DNA of 6,448 nucleotides, taken from an uncultured Clostridia bacterium. Its GTDB lineage: Bacteria; Bacillota; Clostridia; Oscillospirales; CAG-382. A program made the translations under genes and the position numbers. The notes beneath the pieces are model-generated. The model made no database searches, was not told where the DNA came from, and saw only the letters and a list, made by a program, of their open reading frames with translations. Location of the stretch: NCBI GenBank assembly GCA_947627335.1, contig CANQVQ010000091.1:1-6448 (forward strand), in the 5' to 3' direction. Of the stretch, positions 1 through 5,620 are shown one piece after another; the first letter of the stretch is position 1, and each line of letters starts with the position of its first letter.

Positions 1-738
1 TACGACGTCTACGAAGACCACGTCGTCCTGACCGGCTACAAGGGCGAATCCACCTATGTGACCGTGCCGGACACGCTCGACGGTCTGCCGGTGACGGTCA
101 TCGGCGGACTTGCCTTCTACTACGGCAAGCCGGTCGAAAACGTCAAGCTCCCGTCCACCGTGACCGAGCTTGCCGAGAACGCGTTCTACTACTGCCGTTC
201 GCTCAAGCACCTCGAGCTGCCGGATTCCCTGGTCACGCTCGGCGACAAGTGCTTCTCGTGGTGCTCGTCGCTGACCGCCCTGACGCTCCCGTCCGGCGTG
301 ACCGAACTTCCGGACTACTGCTTCAACGAATGTTCCGGGCTGGAGTGGCTGACCCTGCCGGACGGCGTCACGTCCGTCGGCGTGCGGGCGTTCTCCGGCT
401 GCAAACTGCTTGCGAAGGTGTCGTTCGGGAGCTCGCTGACCTCCGTCGGTGCGCTGGCGTTCCGCGACTGCGTTTCCCTGCCGGTGCTGACCCTGCCCGG
501 GGGATGTACGGTCGGACGCGACGCGTTCCTCGGCTGTGCGGAATCCTTCGGCGTCGTCACCGTGCGGGATTCGGTCTGCTGGCAGGCGCTCTGGAACATG
601 GGCGTCCCCGTCGGCACGAGCGAAACCACCCTGACGCGCAACCCCAACCCCGTGGACCCCGACGAATCGAACGTCTCCGAAACCTCCGACACTTCCGAAA
701 CGTCCGATACCACCACCGAAACGACCGCGACAGAATAA
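1..738 (+). CDS. BspA-type leucine-rich-repeat surface protein, 5'-truncated by the window
   Basis: The frame is open from base 1, so the true start and any signal peptide lie outside; 245 residues are visible. Seen: an opening stretch of the type 'TGYKGESTYVTVPDTLDGLPV', typical of the first unit of BspA (Treponema pallidum/LRR_5-like) domains, then units starting at residues 48, 71, 94, 117, 140 and 163, exactly 23 residues apart, each with an L-x-LP strand, a VT-L turn and an AF/CF-x-x-C segment. After about residue 205 the protein becomes a Ser/Thr/Glu/Asp tail with SETSDT repeats and stops, with no LPXTG motif or C-terminal membrane helix. Members of this family are usually secreted or cell-surface binding proteins; the ligand here is unknown. 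The gene ends 28 nt before alaS with no terminator between. The family call is firm; surface location is inferred because the N-terminus is missing. Confidence 0.88.
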   Translation, partial: YDVYEDHVVLTGYKGESTYVTVPDTLDGLPVTVIGGLAFYYGKPVENVKLPSTVTELAENAFYYCRSLKHLELPDSLVTLGDKCFSWCSSLTALTLPSGVTELPDYCFNECSGLEWLTLPDGVTSVGVRAFSGCKLLAKVSFGSSLTSVGALAFRDCVSLPVLTLPGGCTVGRDAFLGCAESFGVVTVRDSVCWQALWNMGVPVGTSETTLTRNPNPVDPDESNVSETSDTSETSDTTTETTATE

Positions 739-766
739 AGAAAAAAAGGACTGGCGACAAAGCAAC

Positions 767-3409
767 ATGGAACCGCTTTCTTTGAACGTTTTACGGGAAA
801 AATTCCTCTCCTTCTTCGAGAGCAAGGGGCATCTGCGCCTCGACTCCTTCCCGCTCGTCCCGCAGGACGACAACTCGCTCCTGCTGATCAACGCCGGCAT
901 GGCGCCGCTGAAGAAGTACTTCACCGGGGAAAAACTGCCTCCGCGCAAGCGCGTGACGACCTGCCAGAAGTGCGTGCGCACGCTGGACATCGACAACGTC
1001 GGCAAGACCGCCCGCCACGGCACGTTTTTCGAGATGCTCGGCAACTTCTCGTTCGGGGACTACTTCAAATCCGAAGCCATCCCGTGGGCGTGGGAATTCC
1101 TGACGCAGGTGCTGGAAATTCCGGCGGACCGGCTCTACCCGAGCGTCTACGTCGAGGACGACGAAGCGATCGAGGTCTGGGAGAAAGTCGGCGTCCCGCG
1201 TGAGCGCATCACGCGGCTCGGCAAGGAGGACAACTTCTGGGAGATCGGCTCGGGTCCGTGCGGTCCCTGCTCGGAGATTTATTTCGACCGTGGCGAAGCG
1301 TACGGCTGCGGCAAGCCGACCTGCGGTGTCGGCTGCGACTGCGACCGCTTCATCGAGATCTGGAACATCGTGTTCACGCAATTCGAGGGCGACGGCGAGG
1401 GGAACTACGTCCGTCTCGCCCACCCGAACATCGACACCGGCATGGGGCTGGAACGTCTCGCCTGCGTCATGCAGGGGGTCGGCAACCTGTTCGAGGTGGA
1501 CACGGTGCGCAACATCATGGCGAAGGTGTGCGAATTTGCGGGCGTGACCTACGGCGCGTCCGCGTCGGCGAACGACGTGTCCCTGCGCGTCATCACCGAC
1601 CACATCCGCACGGCGACCTTCCTGATCGGCGACGGCGTCCTGCCGTCCAACGAGGGACGCGGGTACATCCTGCGTCGGGTCCTGCGCCGTGCGGCGCGGC
1701 ACGGGCGTCTGCTCGGCATCGAAGGACCGTTCCTGTCCGAACTCTGCGAAACCGTCATCCGCGAGAACGCGGGCGCCTACCCCGAACTGGTCGAGCGGCG
1801 GGACTACATCCGCCGGATCATCGGCATCGAGGAGGAGCGCTTCCGCCAGACGCTGGACGCGGGGCTGTCCATCCTCGAAAAGATGATCCGCGACGCGAAG
1901 TCCGACGGCAAAACCGTCCTCGACGGTGCGGACAGCTTCCGCCTCTACGACACGTTCGGCTTCCCGATCGACCTGACGCGGGAGATCGTCGCCGAGCACG
2001 GGCTGTCGCTGGACGAAGCGGATTTCCAAGCCCGTATGCAGGCGCAGAAGCAGCGTGCGCGGGATGCGCGTCTCGCCATGGGCGACGTGAGCTGGGCGGA
2101 CGATTCGGTCGGCGGCGTGGACAAGACCCGTCCGACGACCTTCGTCGGCTATGAAAACGACTCCGTTTCGACCGAGATCCTCTCCCTGATCAAGGACAAC
2201 GAGCCTGTCTCCGTCCTGTCCGGCGGCAAGGCGGTCGCGGTGCTGGCGGAAACGCCGTTCTACGCCGAAATGGGCGGTCAGGTCGCCGACGTGGGCGAAA
2301 TTCGTCAAGGCGAAAACGTTTTCCGCGTCGAGCAGGTCAAGCGGACCGCCGAAGGGGTCTACCTGCACTTCGGCGAGGTGGTTTCCGGCTCGCTTTCGCT
2401 CGGCGTCTGCGACGCGTCCATCGATTCCGTCCGCCGTGACGCGATCCGGCGGAACCATTCGTCGGTCCACCTCCTGCAGGCTGCCCTGCGGCAGGTCCTC
2501 GGCGAGCACGTCCGGCAGGCTGGCTCCTACGTCGACGAGAGCAAGGCACGTTTCGACTTCTCCCACCCGGTCGCGATGACCTCCGACGAGCTTTCGCAGG
2601 TCGAAACGCTGGTCAACCAGGCGATCCTGCGCGGGGACGAGGTCGTGACCGAGATCATGACGCCGGACGAAGCGCGTGCGCAGGGCGCGATGGCGCTCTT
2701 CGGCGAAAAGTACGGCGACGAGGTACGCGTCGTCTCGATGGGGGACTTCTCCAAGGAGCTCTGCGGCGGCACGCACGTCGCCAACACGGCACGCGTCGGG
2801 ATGTTCCGCATCCTGTCCGAGTCGTCGGTCGCCGCCGGCGTACGGCGCATCGAAGCGGTGACCGGCTTCAATTCCCTCGAGAAGGCGCGTGAAAGCGACG
2901 CGCTCCTGCATGGTCTCCAATCCGCTCTCAAAGCGGCGGGTGTGGACGACATTCCCCACCGCGTCGAGGCGCTCCAGTCCGAGCTGCGCGACCGCAAGCG
3001 TGACCTTGAACGTTTGGAACTCTCGAGCATTTTGACCGCCGCCCGTGCGGCAGTCGCGAGCGGAACACCGGTCGGTCCCGTCCTGCTCGCCTGCGCCCAG
3101 GTAAACGGCGGCGCGTCGATGGACGCCCTGCGGTCCGCCGCGGACACGGTCGCTTCGGAGTCGCCGTTCGCCGTAGTTGTACTCGCCTGCGAGCGCGACG
3201 GGAAAGTCCAGCTCGCCGCCGCCTGCGGCAAGGACGCGCTCGCCGCCGGCGCGCACTGCGGGAAGCTGCTCAAGGCCGTTTCGCCCATCGTCGGCGGCGG
3301 CGGCGGCGGACGACCCGACAGCGCCACCTCCGGCGGCAGGAACCCCGCCGCCATCCCCGACGCCCTCTCCGCCGCCCTCGCCGTCCTGCAGGACCAGCTC
3401 GGCGCGTAG
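767..3409 (+). CDS. alaS: Alanine--tRNA ligase (AlaRS), complete
   Basis: Charges tRNA-Ala with alanine using ATP in the cytoplasm and hydrolyses mischarged Ser/Gly-tRNA-Ala. The 880 residues match the usual bacterial length. Seen in order: the N-terminal LNVLREKFLSFFESKGH start typical of the family; class II motif region around residues 62-101 (RVTTCQKCVRT, TFFEMLGNFSFGDYF); a cysteine cluster at C165, C168, C181, C186, C190, C192; motif 3 GMGLERLACVMQG at 225-237; the editing-domain metal sites H564-SSV-H568 and C666-GGT-H670; a coiled segment around 730-760; and a C-Ala domain ending in a glycine-rich GGGGGGRPDSATSGG stretch at 843-857. HSSVH replaces the commoner HTATH but both histidines are kept. 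The ATG at 767 is supported by the family start; the only purine-rich stretch upstream (AAAAAAAGGA, 741-750) is 16 nt away, longer than ideal. No T-box precedes it, so expression probably comes from a promoter upstream of the LRR gene. Its terminator is probably the one at 3664-3699. Confidence 0.98.
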   Translation: MEPLSLNVLREKFLSFFESKGHLRLDSFPLVPQDDNSLLLINAGMAPLKKYFTGEKLPPRKRVTTCQKCVRTLDIDNVGKTARHGTFFEMLGNFSFGDYFKSEAIPWAWEFLTQVLEIPADRLYPSVYVEDDEAIEVWEKVGVPRERITRLGKEDNFWEIGSGPCGPCSEIYFDRGEAYGCGKPTCGVGCDCDRFIEIWNIVFTQFEGDGEGNYVRLAHPNIDTGMGLERLACVMQGVGNLFEVDTVRNIMAKVCEFAGVTYGASASANDVSLRVITDHIRTATFLIGDGVLPSNEGRGYILRRVLRRAARHGRLLGIEGPFLSELCETVIRENAGAYPELVERRDYIRRIIGIEEERFRQTLDAGLSILEKMIRDAKSDGKTVLDGADSFRLYDTFGFPIDLTREIVAEHGLSLDEADFQARMQAQKQRARDARLAMGDVSWADDSVGGVDKTRPTTFVGYENDSVSTEILSLIKDNEPVSVLSGGKAVAVLAETPFYAEMGGQVADVGEIRQGENVFRVEQVKRTAEGVYLHFGEVVSGSLSLGVCDASIDSVRRDAIRRNHSSVHLLQAALRQVLGEHVRQAGSYVDESKARFDFSHPVAMTSDELSQVETLVNQAILRGDEVVTEIMTPDEARAQGAMALFGEKYGDEVRVVSMGDFSKELCGGTHVANTARVGMFRILSESSVAAGVRRIEAVTGFNSLEKARESDALLHGLQSALKAAGVDDIPHRVEALQSELRDRKRDLERLELSSILTAARAAVASGTPVGPVLLACAQVNGGASMDALRSAADTVASESPFAVVVLACERDGKVQLAAACGKDALAAGAHCGKLLKAVSPIVGGGGGGRPDSATSGGRNPAAIPDALSAALAVLQDQLGA

Positions 3410-3420
3410 GGACTACGCGG

Positions 3421-3490
3421 GTACGAAAGGCACACGGAACACGGCGGTACGCGAAGTACACGGAGTACGAGAGTACGGGAGTACGAAAGG
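3421..3490 (+). repeat. GTAC-phased short tandem repeat after alaS
   Basis: GTAC occurs at 3421, 3447, 3456, 3465, 3473 and 3481, the last four spaced 9, 8 and 8 bp, in units such as GTACGAGA, GTACGGGA and GTACGAAA. The ten-mer GTACGAAAGG opens and closes the tract (3421 and 3481). It begins 11 bp after the alaS stop. No function can be read from it; it looks like a degenerate microsatellite-type expansion. Confidence 0.6.
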
Positions 3491-3495
3491 AACGT

Positions 3496-3518
3496 GCGGG
3501 GGTTGTGACAACCCCCGC
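3496..3518. repeat. Perfect 10-bp GC hairpin downstream of alaS
   Basis: GCGGGGGTTG (3496-3505) and CAACCCCCGC (3509-3518) are perfect reverse complements around a 3-nt TGA loop. There is no T-run after it, so it is not a standard intrinsic terminator; it could protect the alaS mRNA 3' end from exonucleases (inference). Its right arm is shared with the G/C-run module that follows. Confidence 0.75.
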
Positions 3519-3590
3519 GCCCCCACAGTCTGGGGGGAATTATAATAGGATAGCGCGAGAGAAAACCCTCCCCGTTTGTCCATCCCCCTT
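3512..3590. repeat. G/C-run repeat module, copy 1
   Basis: The first 24 bases (3512-3535) match 4100-4123 at 23 of 24 positions, and the module ends in a second conserved block (about 3559-3590, CCTCCCCGTTTG-type) matching 4148-4177. Within it CCCCCA (3520-3525) and TGGGGG (3531-3536) can form a stem with a CAGTC loop. The middle third is poorly conserved. The orientation of any transcript is unknown. Confidence 0.75.
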
Positions 3591-3597
3591 CCCGCGA

Positions 3598-3646
3598 CCC
3601 CCAAATTCGCCTGACTGCTCTCGCAGTCCACGCCCCCAATTTAGGG
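3598..3646. repeat. Conserved-flank hairpin module, copy 1
   Basis: A perfect hairpin GACTGC-TCTC-GCAGTC (3613-3628) lies between CCCCCAAATTCGC (3598-3610) and CGCCCCCAATTTAGGG (3631-3646). The flanks also pair: AAATT with AATTT, then CCC with GGG past a single bulged A. Read on the minus strand the loop is GAGA, a GNRA tetraloop. A second copy with a different but equally paired stem is at 3971-4019. Confidence 0.75.
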
Positions 3647-3663
3647 AAATGCCTCGAAGGCGG

Positions 3664-3699
3664 AAAAAACGGACCCACCACAAAAGGGTCCGTTTTTTT
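3664..3699 (+). terminator. Intrinsic terminator, probably for alaS; reads in both directions
   Basis: A 13-bp perfect stem, AAAAAACGGACCC (3664-3676) with GGGTCCGTTTTTT (3686-3698), has a 9-nt loop and a run of seven T. The A-run on the left becomes a T-run on the other strand, so it can also stop leftward transcription. It lies about 255 nt after the alaS stop, leaving a long, structured 3' UTR. Confidence 0.92.
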
Positions 3700-3821
3700 G
3701 TAAAATAAATTTGCAAGTGAGCCGTCGTGAAATTATAGCGAAGTCTCGACTTTTTTCCGCTTCCAAGCTGGACAATAGCGACCTCGTTCCCCGTCCCCTT
3801 ATCCTCACACCCCATTTCACG

Positions 3822-3922
3822 CGAATTTCCCCTTGCGGCTCATGCAACGACCCGCATTTTCCCTGTTTTTCGCTTCATCCTGCTAAATTGGCAAAGCAAA
3901 TGGGAAAAATCATGGAAATTCG
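3822..3922. repeat. 101-bp inverted-end repeat element, copy A
   Basis: Ends are CGAATTTCC (3822-3830) and GGAAATTCG (3914-3922), perfect reverse complements. Inside are GCGGCTC/GACCCGC arms (one mismatch) and a TGCTAAATTGGCA near-palindrome (3881-3893). It differs from copy B at about 9 of 101 positions by hand count, with no indel. The similarity to B continues to the right as far as about 3984. Confidence 0.8.
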
Positions 3923-3970
3923 TTCAGATTTTTCACCCCACAGCCCCCCAATTTTTCGCCCTTCCCAGTG

Positions 3971-4019
3971 CCCCCCAAATTCGCTAGGCTCCTATCGGAG
4001 CCATCGCCCCCAATTTAGG
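3971..4019. repeat. Conserved-flank hairpin module, copy 2
   Basis: Same flanks as copy 1 (CCCCCCAAATTCGC on the left, CGCCCCCAATTTAGG on the right) but the stem is GGCTCC-TATC-GGAGCC (3987-4002). Four of the six stem pairs can be compared with copy 1 and the differing positions change together so that all six pairs remain. A partial left flank also occurs near 4346-4356, after element B, with no hairpin following. Confidence 0.75.
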
Positions 4020-4042
4020 AAAGCGCCTAAAAAGGTACAATT

Positions 4043-4083
4043 GCGGGTCATCCGTGACCCGCATTTGCCGCTTTCCGGCAAAT
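4043..4083. repeat. Two adjacent perfect 8-bp hairpins, related to the 101-bp element core
   Basis: Hairpin 1 is GCGGGTCA-TCCG-TGACCCGC (4043-4062). Hairpin 2 follows with no gap: ATTTGCCG-CTTTC-CGGCAAAT (4063-4083). The first shares the TTGCGGGTC/GACCCGCATTT core of the 101-bp elements and the sequence after the second (GCAAATCGTGGAAAAGTTCG) recalls their right end, so this is probably a shortened relative. Confidence 0.7.
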
Positions 4084-4099
4084 CGTGGAAAAGTTCGCA

Positions 4100-4177
4100 C
4101 CCCCGCGCCCCCGCAGTCTGGGGATGTTATAGAAAGCAAGCAAAAGGGAGAACCTCCCCCGTTTGCCCACCACCCTT
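4100..4177. repeat. G/C-run repeat module, copy 2
   Basis: Partner of 3512-3590: the leading block at 4100-4123 differs at one base, and the closing block at 4148-4177 matches with small indels. The CCCCGCAGTCTGGGG part forms a stem of about four pairs. Unlike copy 1 it lacks the preceding G-run, so the strong 10-bp hairpin seen at 3496-3518 cannot form here. Confidence 0.7.
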
Positions 4178-4198
4178 ATCGTCTTTCCCCGTTTTACT

Positions 4199-4299
4199 CG
4201 AATTTCCATTTGCGGGTCAAACAACGACCCGCATTTTCCCTGTTCTTCGCTTCATCCTGCTAAATTAGCAAAGCAAACGAGAAAAATCATGGAAATTCG
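4199..4299. repeat. 101-bp inverted-end repeat element, copy B (best preserved)
   Basis: Ends CGAATTTCCAT (4199-4209) and ATGGAAATTCG (4289-4299) are perfect 11-bp reverse complements. Inside are a perfect 7-bp stem GCGGGTC/GACCCGC (4212-4218, 4226-4232, 7-nt loop) and the palindrome TGCTAAATTAGCA (4258-4270). This copy has the most complete pairing of the three. No target-site duplication is evident outside the ends. Confidence 0.82.
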
Positions 4300-4386
4300 T
4301 TCGGATTTTCAACCCCTCTGCCCCCCAATTTCCGCCCTTCCCAGTACCCCCAAATTCACGCCCTTCCCGACGTCCCCCATTTCACG

Positions 4387-4487
4387 CGAATTTCCCCTTG
4401 CGGTTCAACCACCGACCCGCATTTTCCCCTTTTCTGCGCTTTAGTCTGCTAAATCGATAAACCGAACAGAAAAATCACGCAAATTCG
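4387..4487. repeat. 101-bp inverted-end repeat element, copy C (diverged)
   Basis: Ends CGAATTT (4387-4393) and AAATTCG (4481-4487) pair over 7 bp; the length is again exactly 101 bp. The left 28 bp including upstream sequence (4376-4403) is identical to that of copy A (3811-3838), while the right half is the most diverged of the three, with the internal palindrome degraded to TGCTAAATCGATA. Confidence 0.75.
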
Positions 4488-4599
4488 TCCGTTCCCTACC
4501 CCCTCTCTCCTCTCTCCCCCTTCCCCCTCCCACACTTCACCGTGTTAAACCAATAAACCGACCAACCAAACTCCCCTCCCCCACCTCCACCCCAACACG

Positions 4600-4646
4600 A
4601 AAAAACGCCCTGCGGCGCACAAAAGTGACGCAGGGCATTCGTTTTT
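4600..4646 (-). terminator. Intrinsic terminator of the cysteine-rich gene
   Basis: Read on the minus strand, GCCCTGCG (4636-4629) and CGCAGGGC (4614-4607) form a perfect 8-bp stem whose loop has an inner CAC-AAAA-GTG pairing, followed by GTTTTTT (4606-4600). It lies about 45 nt after the stop codon. The opposite strand also has an A-run/T-run pair around the stem, with an ATTC bulge, so it may work in both directions. Confidence 0.9.
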
Positions 4647-4654
4647 CCGCCGGA

Positions 4655-4706
4655 TTCAATGACCGCAGCAGTTATCCTTCTTCAATGACCGCAGCAGTTA
4701 TCCTTC
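4655..4706. repeat. 26-bp perfect tandem duplication across a stop codon
   Basis: Bases 4655-4680 and 4681-4706 are identical (each begins TTCAATGACCGC and ends TTATCCTTC). The right-hand copy encodes the last codons and stop of the cysteine-rich gene (KDNCCGH-stop); the left-hand copy lies just after the stop. Since 26 is not a multiple of three, the duplicate is out of frame, but it does not alter the protein. Confidence 0.95.
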
Positions 4707-5533
4707 TTCAGATTCCCTTCCGCATACGGATAGAACTCCGAAACCGGGAAATTCATCTTCCCGAACACACTGCACGGGTCGGAGCTGTCGTTCGCGGGCG
4801 TGCTGTCCTTTTCGGGGAGCACGAAATGTGCCGCCGGCAGGACGAGCTGGACCGTCCGCTCCATACGGACGACGGAGAACAGACCGATACTGACGTACAC
4901 GGCGTTGGTGCCGATCCCGTCGAGGAACTCGCCGTCAAAGCGGGCGCGGACGCGCTCGGGGATATTGTCGGCGTTCATGCAGCAATGCCCGAAGTGGCAG
5001 CATTTGTCCTTGACCTTCACGTCGAGGCAGATCGGCGACGCGACCTCGAGCGTCACGGTCGGCAGCGTGGACGTCTCGTTGCACTTCAGCTTGCACGGGT
5101 CGACGCAGAAACCGTCGTTTTCCGGGTCGGACTGGAACACGGACACGTTCTTCTCGCTCCCGTACAGCACGATCTTCTTGTCGAAGGCGCAAAGCCCCTT
5201 GACGATCTGGCTGTGCCCGTTGCAGACGCAGCACTCCAGCGTCACGCAGAAGAAGTACCGGATCGTCACCTGATAGAACCCACGGTTGAACGGGACGGTA
5301 TCCAGCGAGATGTTCGCGTAGATGACCTCCACGTCGGTGCAGCGCACGGCGGTCGCACGGTCGACGACTTCCTGCGCACGGTCGCAAAGATGGACCCGCA
5401 GGTCCTCCAGGCAGTCCTTATCTCTCGCCGAGTCGAAAATTTTATTCACGCTCACGCAGCAAAGCTGTTCCGGCTTGCCGCAGAGACCGCCGAGCGGCGA
5501 CGAGCAGCCGCCCTGCTGGTTGTTTCTTTCCAT
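4682..5533 (-). CDS. Cysteine-rich protein of unknown function
   Basis: 283 residues with 23 cysteines (8%). No signal peptide or membrane helix is visible. Seen: a Cys/Gly-rich start (residues 1-26, CSSPLGGLCGKPEQLCC); a charged helix-like segment with DCLEDLRVHLCDRAQEVVDRA (about 40-60); a beta-type block DVEVIYANISLDTVPFNRGFYQVTIRYFF (about 67-95) followed by C-x4-CC-x-C; GLCAFDKKIVLYGSEKNVSVF (113-133); a CCHFGHCC cluster (178-185) that could bind metal; a second beta-type block with VSIGLFSVVRMERTVQLVLP (214-233); and a CCGH end. From memory it resembles a widespread uncharacterised clostridial family; this is unverified and no function is assigned. The start is fixed by AAGGAGG 8 nt upstream; the frame stays open beyond it into the divergent gene, which is not real coding. 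It is a single-gene unit with its own terminator, convergent with alaS. Confidence 0.9.
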   Translation of the reverse strand: MERNNQQGGCSSPLGGLCGKPEQLCCVSVNKIFDSARDKDCLEDLRVHLCDRAQEVVDRATAVRCTDVEVIYANISLDTVPFNRGFYQVTIRYFFCVTLECCVCNGHSQIVKGLCAFDKKIVLYGSEKNVSVFQSDPENDGFCVDPCKLKCNETSTLPTVTLEVASPICLDVKVKDKCCHFGHCCMNADNIPERVRARFDGEFLDGIGTNAVYVSIGLFSVVRMERTVQLVLPAAHFVLPEKDSTPANDSSDPCSVFGKMNFPVSEFYPYAEGNLKKDNCCGH

Positions 5534-5541
5534 CAAAATAT

Positions 5542-5548
5542 CCTCCTT
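5542..5548 (-). promoter_or_regulatory. Strong ribosome binding site, sets the start of the cysteine-rich gene
   Basis: AAGGAGG on the minus strand, 8 nt before the ATG at 5533-5531. It is a near-perfect Shine-Dalgarno and rejects the upstream start candidates in the same open frame. Confidence 0.93.
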
Positions 5549-5598
5549 GCCTGTTTCGATAAGGGGTCCTCGACGCCCTATCACTAACCATTCTATGC

Positions 5599-5620
5599 AA
5601 AAAAAGCGAAAACGCTCTTT
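5599..5620 (-). terminator. Short terminator-like hairpin facing left, upstream of the cysteine-rich gene
   Basis: On the minus strand AAAGAGCG-TTTT-CGCTTTTT forms an 8-pair stem with one G-U wobble, ending in a run of seven T. It lies about 65 nt before the ATG of the cysteine-rich gene and its edge overlaps the -35 box of the rightward promoter. It may block leftward read-through, or act as an attenuator if that gene's promoter lies further right. The stem is AT-rich and weak. Confidence 0.4.

Larger units (their letters stand above)
3410..4681. other. Non-coding repeat island between convergent genes
   Basis: This stretch of roughly 1.27 kb separates the 3' ends of alaS (+) and the cysteine-rich gene (-). 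Small open frames cross it, but they run through the repeats, share the repeated peptides in different frames, and lack ribosome binding sites. What it holds, in order: a GTAC-phased repeat; a perfect GC hairpin; G/C-run module copy 1; hairpin module copy 1; a bidirectional terminator; a 101-bp element (A); hairpin module copy 2; two adjacent perfect hairpins; G/C-run module copy 2; 101-bp elements B and C; a C-rich pyrimidine tract at about 4495-4595; a terminator; and the start of a 26-bp duplication. From about 3510 the + strand is strongly rich in C over G. The stretch 3700-3810 has no clear element of its own beyond weak similarity of its right end to the sequence before element B. Confidence 0.8.

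Noticed and set aside
739..766. T-box leader for alaS
   Set aside because: Only 28 nt are available and no T-box sequence or stem structure is seen in or just before them.
791..3256. An 821-codon open frame on the minus strand opposite alaS
   Set aside because: It is a mirror frame produced by GC-rich codon use in alaS; its translation is low-complexity Arg/Asp/Val-rich with no recognisable domain, and alaS is certain on the other strand.
3536..3551. TATAAT at 3541-3546 as a promoter -10 box
   Set aside because: No -35 box at 16-18 bp upstream; the position is in a C/G-run. Most likely fortuitous within the repeat module.
2527..3681. A 384-codon minus-strand frame covering the alaS 3' end and the start of the repeat island
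   Set aside because: It is antisense to alaS and passes through the terminator and repeats; no ribosome binding site or family signature.
3711..4444. Plus-strand frames (185 and 93 codons) inside the repeat island
   Set aside because: They translate the repeats in different frames, giving the same peptide segments twice, with no ribosome binding site. They are typical spurious predictions from repeated DNA.
3421..4487. CRISPR array
   Set aside because: Repeat units differ in length and type, and are not regularly spaced by unique spacers; no cas genes nearby.
4625..5587. A 320-codon plus-strand frame opposite the cysteine-rich gene
   Set aside because: It starts inside a terminator and is the complement of a gene with a strong start signal; the translation has no domain likeness.
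5590..5599. CATAGAAT on the minus strand as a sigma-E-like or sigma-A -10 element for the cysteine-rich gene
   Set aside because: No matching -35 element at a proper distance; too weak to call.
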